A stretch of DNA of 64,000 nucleotides from the NCBI GenBank assembly GCA_032988165.1, contig JANTQF010000136.1, positions 23,431 to 87,430 on the forward strand, read 5' to 3'. The notes beneath the pieces were generated by a model. The model saw only the letters and a program-made list of their open reading frames with translations. It searched no databases and had not been told where the DNA came from. Numbering within the stretch: the stretch's first letter is position 1; each line of letters opens with the position of its first letter. Below are positions 13,763 through 23,849 of this stretch, piece after piece. The stretch is from Emmonsiellopsis sp. PD_33 (lineage: Eukaryota > Ascomycota > Eurotiomycetes > Onygenales > Ajellomycetaceae). Position numbers and translations under genes: made by a program.

Positions 13763-13776
13763 TTATCTGTGGATAA
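13763..13776 (-). repeat. 14-bp near-palindrome (TTATCCACAGATAA on minus)
   Basis: The minus strand reads exactly the same 14-mer as 15,955-15,968 on the plus strand. It belongs to the six-site family within the hAT element. The surrounding 13,651-14,082 shows no recognisable gene. Confidence 0.6.
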
Positions 13777-14082
13777 GATTGATATTGACTCAGCTGATTT
13801 CTTTATCTAAGAATAATAAAGATGTATGGTAATAATATTAATAAAACCTGAATTTTCAATAAAAAGATAATAGCTGGAGTCACACTTGAGTAAAGAAAAT
13901 TAGAGTCAAACATACTTACTAGATCATTGCAGAATCTCCAGTAAAGATATTATCTAAGTTATAGCTATATATTTATCTTCATTGTAGCCCACAGATAGAT
14001 TGAGAACATCAGAACTAATGAAGATGATCAAAAAGATGGTTAAAATAACAGTTTATCTTATAACTAGTGATTCCAGGTAAGA

Positions 14083-14157
14083 CTGACTGAGTAGCTTTAT
14101 TATTCATAGACAAATATAAACCATACTATTCTAAATGTAGGTAAGACTGCAACTAAA
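14083..14157 (+). repeat. Direct repeat, about 75 bp (first copy)
   Basis: The sequence from GACTGACTGAGTAGC to GCAACTAAA is repeated with mismatches at 15,091-15,165. The two copies flank the tandem repeats and the MITE, so they may mark an older duplication or an insertion footprint. Confidence 0.6.
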
Positions 14158-14548
14158 AAAAAAAAGTCCCTACTGAATTCAAATTCTAAAGTTTGTTTTC
14201 TGGAATTCCACAAAGGGAGTCATTAAGTTCTAAGAGAAGAAACCACTAGACCACTGAATTCAGAGAAGAACTGAAGTAATATCAACAAAACTGTACTTAA
14301 TAGACAGCTAATAAGAATTAAAAACCATGTGACTATCACATATAGTAAGACTGTAATTAAAGAAAAAAAAAAGTCTCTACTGGATTTAAACTCTAGAGTT
14401 TGTTTCATGGAATTCCACAAAGGGAATTGTGGAATGTCAAGGAAGAAACCACTAAACCACTGAATCTAGAGAAGAACTATAGTAATATCAATAAAACTAT
14501 ATTTAGTAGACAGTTAATAAGAACTAAAAACCACACAACTACTGATAA
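14141..14548 (-). repeat. Tandem duplication (2 x 204 bp) with tRNA-like, pol III-type features
   Basis: Two head-to-tail units (14,141-14,344 and 14,345-14,548) match with scattered transitions. On the minus strand each contains a sequence like a tRNA box A (GTGGTTTAGTGGTT in the second unit), a box-B-like GAGTTTAAATCC, and then a run of ten or more T, as in pol III terminators. The second unit also has a strong hairpin, ATTCCACAA / TTTGTGGAAT. The acceptor and T stems do not pair well, so this is at best a decayed tRNA or tRNA-derived repeat. No anticodon can be assigned. Confidence 0.5.
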
Positions 14549-14923
14549 TCACCTCAGAATACCCTGATAGAGTAAGTTATGAGGGTATAATCAGCAGAGA
14601 ATAATAGACTTTGAAATAATATTATAGGTATAGTATGAGGTTCTACTCTATTATGACAGAGTGAAAGCTTTATTCTCTTGATTGCTGATCCAGGGTGAGT
14701 TGGGCATGTTAGTCTGGATATAAATATATATATATATTTTTTATATTTTACTCTATATATATATGTTTTCTTCATCATGACCACTATAAACACCAATCTA
14801 CTAATAATGAAAATAATAATACTTGCATTAGAAAGCCCTGCATTCAGGCTATAAATTAATATCACTCTTGTCTTCATTAAATAATGGACTGTTATATTAA
14901 TATACTAGATAAAGTATGAAGTA
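14549..14923. other. AT-rich spacer with TA microsatellite
   Basis: The interval has no assignable gene. An alternating TA-rich tract lies at about 14,722-14,765. A 107-codon open frame on the minus strand (14,554-14,877) has no coding character that I recognise. Confidence 0.4.
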
Positions 14924-15070
14924 TCTTCTTAACCAGTAATGAGGATATTTTAGTGTCTCTCTTTTACTACCCAGGTTTGACCAACTAGTGACCTTATATG
15001 GAAATATTCAAGGCTTTTCATTGGTAGCAGAAAAAGGACACTAAAATATACTTACTACTGGTTAAGGAGA
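14924..15070. mobile_element. 147-bp MITE, mariner-like ends
   Basis: The ends are inverted repeats of about 40 bp. The left begins TCTTCTTAACCAGTAAT, and the right, reverse-complemented, begins TCTCCTTAACCAGTAGT; both continue into TATTTTAGTGTC. TA dinucleotides flank both sides (14,922-14,923 and 15,071-15,072), as expected of Tc1/mariner insertion. It has no coding capacity. Confidence 0.75.
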
Positions 15071-15879
15071 TAAGCACTGAAAGTAACATGAGACTGATTA
15101 GACAGCTTTATTATTCATAAATAAAGATAAATCAGACTATTCTAAATGTGATAAGAATGCAACTAGAGCTTATTATTTCTAGATGAGAAATATAAAGCTT
15201 CTTAGTAAATTAATCTTATTAGGTCTAATTATATTCCTTATTCATATTATTATATCAGATTGAGTTAGACTGAGTCTTGAGAGTTAAAGATCTCTCTCTT
15301 TCCCTTCTTACTCTTATATTTTATAATATTCTCACTGTCAAGTTACTAACATCTACATACTTATCTCTAATAAATAAATCTTTATATCTATACTAGTTGA
15401 TATGCTCTCCCCTTTCTAACAGCCCTGTTACATTTAATATCCTCTCTCACTTTACTACCAGGGAACTGGGCCAGTTGTGGCACAACTTGGCAAAACAAGC
15501 TTTATACAGGCCAGTTTTAGCTGCATGGCAAACTCACTTTACTATGCCTATTAGCTATGAACAGTAGATTCCATGGGATTGTATGAGTAAAGAGAGTAAG
15601 TAGTCTTCTCTAATCTCTTAATTTCTCATGTATTTTAGCTGATGAATAAAGTTACTAATGAAATTATCTGTCTAGTATTCTCTACTATATTCTTAATCCT
15701 TCACAACACTCTTTATTCCACCCTTTGGATAAGCACTCAACTCTAAACTAATAGCAAATTTTTGTTGGATGCAGATAATAACTCTAATCCCAGAACCCTT
15801 CACAATCTCAACAAACTACAGAGATTAAATATATAGAGACATTAATATTACTACTAGGGTAGTATTTTTACTGCATCTG

Positions 15880-15893
15880 TTGTCCACAGACAA
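15880..15893 (+). repeat. 14-bp near-palindrome TTGTCCACAGACAA
   Basis: Extended by one base on each side it reads GTTGTCCACAGACAAC, a perfect 16-bp palindrome except for the central CACA, which would be CGCG before CpG decay. Confidence 0.6.
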
Positions 15894-15954
15894 CATTTTA
15901 TATTGAATATCTCTATATTATTGTCCATGAATAACTACATTTTTAATGCAGTTA

Positions 15955-15968
15955 TTATCCACAGATAA
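15955..15968 (+). repeat. 14-bp near-palindrome TTATCCACAGATAA
   Basis: The longer form TTATTATCCACAGATAATAA (15,952-15,971) is symmetrical except for the central CACA. It lies about 70 bp upstream of the SNF2 pseudogene start. Confidence 0.6.
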
Positions 15969-16037
15969 TAACCTTTTTTGATGAACTACCTCTTGAAATA
16001 AACATCAACTAACTATTTTAAATATCAGTTTTAAATA

Positions 16038-17966
16038 ATGAATCCTCTGAAGTCTTCTGACATAGATCTGAAGCCTTCTGACACAGGTTCAAAGCCTTCT
16101 AATATAGATCAATCATTTTCATCTCTTGAAGGAGCCAACATCTAATAAGCCTCTATTCTAGCACCCAAAATGATAACAACTTAGAAGGCATCCACTATGC
16201 AGCCCAGCAAAAATGCAGGCAAAAGAGCACTGAGGAAGAAGAAAGCTGAGACAATAATCACTACTAAAGATGTTAAATAGACCTGTGATTTCCTTCTAAA
16301 AGGAATTTACTGCTTCAAGTTTGGACTTAAATATACTGAATTTTACAGGGATCAAGGACTTATAATTGATTACTTGAAGAACTATCCTAATATAAATACT
16401 CTTTATTTACTCTTCATAAAAAATCAATTATTATTTAAGAAGTACATTGCACTGCATGGGAACAACTAGATGACCCTACCAGAATTAATAAAATAGAGAG
16501 CAAAAGACCTTACAATGTCATCTCTACTAAAGTTTTTCAAGTCAGTTCACATGACACTAGATGTTACATAAATCTTAGTCTCCTTAATAATGAAAATTGA
16601 CTGGCAGGTAGTTCAGAACTTATTTAACATCACTAAAATAAATATTGTAGAATACTGTGCATTCCTGACAACTATTAATATCTGTCTTCATGTGCTCAAC
16701 CAGAATGAAGATCAGTTCTTTCATTACTATATGCTAGATATTAAAGCTGAGGCTATATTACTAAACTTGAAGGATTTTTATAAGGTCTATGTACTTTTGC
16801 ATTATTAGATTCATATTCATGTAGAATAAAAGTAAAATAAGTAATTAGTAACATTAAATAAAACATGAGTTTAAAATAATACAGTTAAGTTAATAATATA
16901 TATTAATGAGCTCCTTCCTGAGAAACAGGACAACTTCATGTAAGAACCCATTAAGGCTCTAAATAATGCAGGTGATCTCAGTTTTAACTGGAATTTACCC
17001 TCTAATAATGAAGAGGGGGTTGATGATGCAACCAACTCTCTTAAGATAGTCAATTTATTATCTGAGAATAACAAGTCTGAGGAGAATGTGCTCAAGATGA
17101 ACTCATAAGTAAAACTTGCACTGATAACATACCATTAAAAGTACAAGCTGTATATATATATGATCAAGTACATAATAACTGAGAGAGACCATTGAATGGA
17201 AGGCTCATTATCTCTATAAAATCTAGATCAGGAAGTATTAAACATTATTGAGATTATAATGAATAGTGTAATGAATAAGAAGATAATTAAGGTACTATAT
17301 GCATATGATAAAGTTGATCATGTAATGATAAGAGAGCTATTCCATGCCTGCTATAATATACCTATAGTTACTAATATATTGATAATGTTAAGCATGAAGA
17401 AAGATCAAGTATTAACTTTAAATATATTACAGTCTGTAAAGCTACATCCTCATCAGGTTAATAATGTGATAGTGATATTTGAAATGAAAAGTAAAAGTTT
17501 TCAAAAGGTTCAAAATGATAAGTCAGCTTTGCATGCCAGGATCCTAGTAGATACTATAGGTCTTAGAAAGATATTAACCACATTATCTTTCATTTTGAAG
17601 GTATGGGATGTTGATGTTTTAAATGGCAAAGAGCTAGCCAGGCTAATTATTATAATAATCTCATTAGTTACTACTTAATTATAGTGGAGTAATTATAGTA
17701 GATTTTTTCTGCATTTATTATCTTTATGATTTATAGGATCATTTCATTATGAAAATAATCTAATATTCTCTTCATATTACATCTTGAAGGCAGCAATGAT
17801 AGAGGCACTAACACATCCAGAGAAGTCTCAGCTCTATAAGTATAAGGCTACTGACTCTAGTCAGACAGTGTTTGTTGTATCACATTTTATATTCTAGAAG
17901 TATTTCATTGAGGTTAAGATGATAAAGAAGTAAGATATTGTAATAAATAATAATAAATTGAACATC
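16038..17966 (+). pseudogene. SNF2-family helicase, N-terminal half (decayed; split by Gypsy B)
   Basis: The frame starts at ATG 16,038. It opens with three 7-residue repeats (SSDIDLK, PSDTGSK, PSNIDQS), followed by a basic stretch near 16,190-16,260. The ATPase domain begins near 17,440, with residues HPHQVNNVI. The Walker A region at about 17,535-17,600 reads VDTIGLRKILT where SNF2 proteins have a D-MGLGKT-T motif. The invariant G of GKT is R and the T is I, so the site is dead. The coding frame runs into the Gypsy B LTR at 17,967 and resumes at 34,990. Stops are of the C-to-T type. SNF2 proteins remodel chromatin or act in repair; here the gene appears to be cargo of the hAT element. Confidence 0.85.
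17962..17966 (+). repeat. Target-site duplication ACATC (left) of Gypsy B
   Basis: ACATC directly precedes the 5' LTR (TGTGAAGG...) and recurs at 34,990-34,994 directly after the 3' LTR (...CCCATTACA). Confidence 0.9.
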
Positions 17967-18220
17967 TGTGAAGGGCTACACCCTTATACCCTATATCCAT
18001 AGCTTGCCTGAACTTCACTTAATCTCTAACTGCCTGATTGGATGCCTCTAACTGGGCCTTCATATGAATATTTATCCACTCTGACCTTGCATAATTCTCT
18101 TCTGTTTATATTGCACAATCTTGCAATTCCTTTTCCTTTTTCCTTCCTTTCTCTAGTGATTACAATCTTGATTCTAGCATATAGCTTGCACAATCCACTT
18201 ATCAGAGCACACCTATTACA
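17967..18220 (+). repeat. 5' LTR of Gypsy B
   Basis: 254 bp, starting TGTGAAGGGCTACACC and ending CACACCTATTACA. It aligns end to end with 34,736-34,989. The sequence just after it (TTTTGTAATTACTCATC) does not begin with TGG, so the primer-binding site is not an ordinary tRNA 3' match. Confidence 0.95.
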
Positions 18221-19343
18221 TTTTGTAATTACTCATCTGATCTCTTCTCAGAGATCCTCATTATATTCACCTTCTAAATGTGACTCATATGTATAGTAGA
18301 TTCCTCCAAACACAATTCACATGTATAGCAAACTCTTCTGAAATCCAAAATACAACTTACTCAGCTCAGCTCTACTAGATGACATGTCAGTGAAAGACCC
18401 TAAAGCCCTGATGGCCCATATCAATATCTCATGAGATTTTCCTCCAAACTTTCCAAATCCTCCAAACTTCCTGAATTCTTCAAACTCTCTGAATCTGAAC
18501 AATCTTTTGAATCCATCATGAATATGAACTCTCCACATAAAGATAGCATCTCTTCTCAGGGCTCTGATACTGAATTCTGAAACTTCATTCAGCAGCTCAC
18601 AAATAAGATTAACCTCATTGCTGAATAAAATCACACACCCACATCAACTCTAGTTCCTACTCCAACCCCCACTTACCTGACTGCTCCTTTCAATGACTTC
18701 CTGAAATGCTCAAAGGAGAGGCTTACCACCCTCAAGAAATTCACAGGCAAATAAGTCTCTGAATACTCTGCCTGGCACCTCAGTGTAGAGGCTAAAATCA
18801 CTTTAGATAGCCTTGCAATCAGATCTCTCACTGATCAGACCTGATACATCTACACCTGACTCTCTGATATCACTATCACCTGATTCCACCCTTAAATGAA
18901 GGCTAATGTCAAGCTCATTCCTATAATCTCTGACATCATCCTCAATCAGCTCAACATTCTTTTCTCTGACCCTTCAGTGGCTCAGAAGGCTCTGACCTGA
19001 CTGCACAGTATTCACTAGAAGACCAATCCACTCACCATCTTTCTCCCAAGATTCAATCAGAAGATCCTAGAAGTTAGTAGTCAGTTATGGGATAATACTG
19101 TCAAGAAAGCCCTACTTAAAAAGGCCATCAAGTTTGAGCTCCTGTAGTAGACTGTCACCTCCATCAAACCTCCCACATACCTTGAATATTGTATGAAGCT
19201 CCACAGTATAGAGAACAACCTATTCAAGGTTAAGACCATTCAGAGCTAAATTTATGGTAACATTCCTACTACCCCTGAAGCAGCCTTCCCCAGAGTAACT
19301 CAGTCTTATGATCCAAACACTATGAACTGGGAGCTAATAGCTT
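18221..19343 (+). pseudogene. Gypsy B gag, N-terminal part
   Basis: The first 400 bp are leader. From about 18,600 the plus frame reads a Gypsy capsid-like protein: residues APFNDFLKCSKERL, then FTGK, a W-containing helix and LAIRSLTDQT, interrupted only by TGA/TAG/TAA at expected Arg or Gln positions. It stops at 19,343 where A2 inserted; the zinc knuckle of the same gag lies beyond, at about 30,840. Confidence 0.82.
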
Positions 19344-19347
19344 ACAT
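19344..19347 (+). repeat. Target-site duplication ACAT of A2
   Basis: ACAT precedes the left LTR and recurs at 30,768-30,771. A fifth base differs (T against A), so the duplication may have been 5 bp with one later change. Confidence 0.7.
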
Positions 19348-19666
19348 TGAAGTAGGGACAGGGTGTGCATGTCAGGCAGCACTGAACAGGGCAGCAGTAA
19401 ACACAAGAAAAGAATTGATATTGATGTTGAAGCAGAGGAATGTATTGGCAATCTATAGTACAAAATAATACAGTAATAGAATGATAAGGCAACACACAAA
19501 AGAAACAAAAGATCTATCTCAAAGAAGCATACACATGCATGAGAAATCCATGAATGAACAGATGATGTCTTGCAATGAAAGGAAAATATTTACCTTTATA
19601 GCTATGCTTGGTAGTGAAAAGTCTTGGTGAAAAATTAATCTGACTTGATGGTAGATCCTCACCACA
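19348..19666 (-). repeat. 3' LTR of A2 (left)
   Basis: 319 bp, matching 30,449-30,767 and 38,736-39,053. TGAAG opens and CCACA closes it on the plus strand. The adjacent plus-strand CTCCCCTCCCCCT (19,670-19,682) is the complement of a polypurine tract, which fixes this as the 3' end of a minus-strand element. Confidence 0.93.
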
Positions 19667-20715
19667 TATCTCCCCTCCCCCTAATTTGCTGACCTGGTAA
19701 ATAAAAGAATGGCTTAGTTTTGCAGTGAGAGCAGTGGATCTGAATATGTTGTCCTGAAATTGATCCAACTATGTAGTCTCAAAGTCAGCTAACAAGCAGC
19801 CATGTGCTGTGTGTTGGATTGTCTGTTTGCAAGAAAGTGGCTGCATTGAGGCAAGAAGACAGCCTAGAGATAGATGGGCAAGTTGGTAATGATGAAGTCT
19901 CTTCTGGGCTGCAGTAAATATGGCTGGTGTTTTTAGGTAGAGGCCCAGGCAGGATGGTTCATCAACAGCTTGAACCATGAAATTATAGGGTAGTAGCCTC
20001 TATGGTTAGAGATAGAGATGGGAGCTAGAACAGGATCAGTGAGAGGTTTCTGAATGAGGGGAGGGCAGAGTGTGACCCTAGGATGTATAAACTGCTGAGC
20101 AGAGGTGAGGCCCAGAGAAATGAATGGGCAGGTTGGCAATGAAGGAAGAGTGTGCCCTAGGTAGGCAGAACAGCCTGTGAGTGCATGACTTTGTGCTAAT
20201 GATCTTATATGTGATAAGATCCATAGTCCCACTGTGAGGGAAAGAAAAGGTGTGCCCTAGGTAGGCAGGACAGCTAGTGATAGGTGATAAATGAAGATTG
20301 AGGTGAGTGGTGTGGATGATGAAGATGAAGGGATGCAAGGAGATAGAAAGTAGAGAAGGAAAATACAGCAGATGAGATTAAGAGTAGAAGGCATAGAGTA
20401 AGATATATACAGACAAGTGAGTACAGAAAGGAAAGTAAAAACAGTGAGGAAAATAAATACAGAGTAGTAGCATGCTGAGCATAGAAAAACAAAAAGAAAA
20501 ATAAGGAAAATGTAGAGGAAATATAGCATGAAGATAGGCAGAGAGGGCAGAAACTAAAACCACAAGGAAATAGACTGAGTGATGTGATGAGAAAAACAAA
20601 CATGTATCAGTAGCAGTAAGAGTGACAACTATAGTAGAATGATAAGCTCTGATTGGCTGAAACATTTCCTGGCCCTGAGGCAGAAAATTGTGATTGGCTA
20701 GATTGACTAGCTGGT
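19667..20715 (-). other. A2 3' untranslated region with imperfect tandem repeats
   Basis: After the polypurine tract the sequence holds imperfect tandem units between about 19,780 and 20,290 that share the word GTGTGCCCTAGGTAGGCAG and variants. A purine-rich, low-complexity stretch follows (20,300-20,620). About 65 bp near 20,640-20,705 resemble 27,285-27,345 of the same element (GATTGGCTGA...GTGATTGGCTAGA). Overlapping minus-strand open frames here are hydrophobic by-products of the purine bias. Confidence 0.5.
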
Positions 20716-21099
20716 GTCTGTCTCCTCACAGCTGTGAACTGGGATCTCAATGGTGTCTTCTTCTGCAGTTACACAATCACTAATGATAGAATTAAGAGGA
20801 ATGTTATTGTAATGATAGTAAAAAAAACTCTACTGACTGAACAGCTATTTCTTAGCATTCATCATAGTTATAAAGGTATGAACTGCAGCCCCTACAGCTC
20901 TCTTATGCCAGGTCAGAATGTAATTCTTAGCTGACTAATTAAATATCAGGCTAAAAAGAATCTGCTGCTCTCTCTGAACTAAAGGATCATCTTATTGCTG
21001 ATGTCCAACTAAAGCTTCAGAAAGTGCACTAAAACCCATTATAGTTATAGTAGCAGGAAAGTGATAAGAAATGCTACTGTACAGAATAGGCAGGTCAGA

Positions 21100-21730
21100 G
21101 AGTGTTACAGATTCATGAATGAGGTCTCAATTTGCCTGTGAGAGTTACTCCTATGTGTTACTCTCTGAAACTTTTAAAGACTTGCTGTTTTTCTGGATTT
21201 TAATAAATCATGGAAGTATTATTCTCTGCTTAATTGTAGCTGAGCCAGTGCTCCCATGGGAAATGTATGGCATGATGATTTGTGCATCTCTCTGTTTGTA
21301 AGAAATGATCTTTCAGCTGGTTTTGAAATTCTGTAAATCTTGATTGATGAGCATCTATAGGAAGATGTCCTGAATAATTTTACCATTTAAAAACCCCCTT
21401 TCATGAAGTTGGTGATTCCACTCAGAGACATAGCAATGCATGCCAGGGACCACAGTCATGCAGTTTGCATGATCCTTATTGGTCATGCTGACAGACTCTT
21501 GAATCATATTTGTACTATGATTCTCCTCAGTGAGACACTGAATGTTGATATTGATATGCTAGAAAAATGTACTATCCCCCTTTCTGATGAACTTGATGTA
21601 ATAAGGGTAGGAGATGAGCCTTATCTGATGATTCAGGCAAAGAGTGACATACCAGGCATAGTAAACTGAGTCCTGGCAAATTATCTGCTGAATAATTTCA
21701 TGGAGTATTATGTGGAGCTACCCTAGTGAC
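21100..21730 (+). pseudogene. Unidentified plus-strand (antisense) coding relic within A2
   Basis: The plus strand, opposite to the retroelement, has a frame of protein-like composition, open for 88 codons at 21,403-21,669 (residues such as RDIAMHARDHSHAVCMILI and LDVIRVGDEPYLMI). The same frame continues on both sides with only TGA/TAG stops, the same decay signature as real coding sequence in this block. I do not recognise the family. It could be an antisense accessory ORF of the element or a captured gene. The matching part of A1 lies outside the window, so sharing between copies cannot be tested here. Confidence 0.4.
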
Positions 21731-22329
21731 TTCTGATTCTTTTGCTGATGAAATGAGTATATATTCCATTCATATACTACTATCTTTCTGAGTATGTTAT
21801 ATGTAGTGGGCACATTTCCCACAGCTATCTCTATTCAGAGCCAGAAGAAAATTGGAAGAGATAAAGAGCCATCTACACCCCAGCCATTCAGTGCAAGGTT
21901 CATATTTATGTTTCCCAGGCTGAGGTTCTTCAACATGCTCACCTAGTTTGACAGAGTGATGAAAGGGAGGGTAGCATACTTCATGTGATATATCTGAAGA
22001 AGATCCTCTGGGCAGGCAGGATAGTATCCTTTGCAAAAATAATGAAAAGTGCTATTAGTAGTATGGATCTGACCAAGATTTCTGCAGCTATTAATGACAG
22101 CCTTGAGCCTGGATGTCAAAGCTGCCTGATTCAAACCTCAAGTCAGTAAACTAATTTTCCCTCTAAGATTAACAGTATAATGATAGCATAAAGGAAAAGA
22201 GGATAATAGCTTTACAAGCTGATTTAGAAGCTTAATAAGCTGGCTATCATTCAGCTCCTTCACATCATTGAGCTGAGCTTTCAAGGTAGGCTTGACATTC
22301 TAATGACATGTGCATTTACAATGATTAGT

Positions 22330-23412
22330 CTCTCAACACTTTTCAACAGCTTTAGTAACATCAGGATCCTCCTTGTCAGCATCTTGATTCTCAAGCTCTG
22401 CTATTTCTTCTGGTGACAGGCTGGTGAAATAGGAGAGGCTGACATTGGACAGGAAGATAGCTATTGATGAAACTGATTGACTAGAGACATGTCTTGGGCA
22501 AGGAGCAGGTGAAATAGAGTCAGGGTTTTGAGAAGCACTAGGTAAGAAAGCAGAAGGGAATATAGGAATCAATTCAGAATGGCAGTGATTATTCTGAGAA
22601 GGGTGAGGAGAAGGTAGAGGTATTTGGCCAGTCATATAGGAATCATGTGGTGAAGCTGGAGGAGGCTGATGCTGAAGATTTTAAGAGGATAAAGATAAGG
22701 GAATTAGTGGGTAAGAGTTAGTAGGCACAGAGAGAGATAGTGAGGTACCTGCAGCAAGAATTCTATCAGGACCAATATAAAGTCTAGTAGCATGGATGGC
22801 TTTCATATTCAACTCAGAGCTAATAAAATCTGGCCTTGAGGCATTCTTAAGGTCTGAAAGTATCAGTTCCTTGTGAAGCTTTTTATCCTTCTCAGGATTT
22901 TGAGATAACTAAATCCATATCACCTGATTGATTCTCCTCACCACAGATGGATAGTTATAATTTCTTGCAAGGGTTGCTGCACATTTGCATCATTTATTCT
23001 TCTTCAGTATCAGTCAGAATTCATCAGTAATGACCTTCTCTCAGCATTCCACACAAGTTTTATATCCTTTCAAAGTGTGATTTCAGTGAATCCTGACTGT
23101 CTCTACCACACAATAGATCTCCACTGTCTGGTAGTAGAAGTCAGCTTCAGACATCACTGCCTGCCAGGCTCCATCCTTCTTCATCCATTCAAAATATGTA
23201 GTAACCTCCTTCTCTCTATCTTCATGTCTGCTCATGATCAGATTAGCAATTTCACACTGAACCTGGTAGTATAGAGCTGCATGCCTGTCAAGGGTATCAA
23301 TATACTTCTAAATCTCCCTGGTGGTTGACAACTTTTTCTTCCCATGCTCAATCAAGGCAAGGGAGTCAGTGGGCTTCAGGGCCAGGGCATGCAGATTTTG
23401 GCAGTTTGACAT
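22330..23412 (-). pseudogene. Extra ORF downstream of pol in Gypsy A (ORF3), decayed
   Basis: The minus frame begins at an ATG (23,412; MSNCQNLHAL) and reads about 360 codons, including a final 100-codon open stretch (22,333-22,635) rich in Pro and Ser and ending with an acidic LSPEEIAELENQDADK helix. The same ORF is recognisable in A1 (about 80-1,160), so it belongs to the element. It occupies the position where env sits in other elements but shows no signal peptide or membrane segment. I do not recognise the protein family. Confidence 0.6.
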
Positions 23413-23849
23413 TTTGCAGGAAGGTGGTAAGGGAAATCATAGATATAGCATTATCATAAGTTGTGTAAGTTGATTTAAAGGCAAGGCTAAGATATCTGTG
23501 ATGATGGTGAGAGAGAAGTGAAGGAGAACACAGGGCAGAGTACACTCTTATGGTTTTTCAAACACAAGATACAAAAGGTGGCTGTGGCTGGCAAAATGAG
23601 AGAACAAGAAAGGCATACCACTATTTTGATAGCTATAAAATGAAAGAAATAAAGAAAACTGTAAAGGAATGTAAAGATACATTTAGATCCTGGCATACTA
23701 CTCATGCTGGCATTTAAACCACAAAGAGACAGCTAATAAAGGAAATAAACTGATGAGTAGATACAGTCAAATAAAGGAAATAAAGAAAGAATGAATAGAA
23801 TAAGGAAATGAATGTAGTAGTCAGATAATGACCACAAAACTTTTATCAT

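Larger units (their letters stand above)
15071..16037. other. Non-coding stretch upstream of the SNF2 gene, with clustered palindromes
   Basis: No gene is recognisable. It contains the second copy of the 75-bp direct repeat (15,091-15,165). Within 170 bp of the SNF2 start codon it also has palindromes at 15,880-15,893 and 15,955-15,968 and a related half-matching site, TTGTCCATGAATAA, at 15,920-15,933. The position suggests a promoter or transposase-binding region of the element, which is inference. Confidence 0.45.

Noticed and set aside
14554..14877. 107-codon minus-strand frame
   Set aside because: It spans a TA microsatellite and AT-rich spacer, with composition dominated by Ile, Tyr and Lys.
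20257..20665. Overlapping minus-strand frames rich in Leu, Phe and Ser that look like membrane proteins
   Set aside because: They arise from a purine-rich plus-strand tract in the 3' region of Gypsy A2, occur in several frames at once, and lack a start context or homology.
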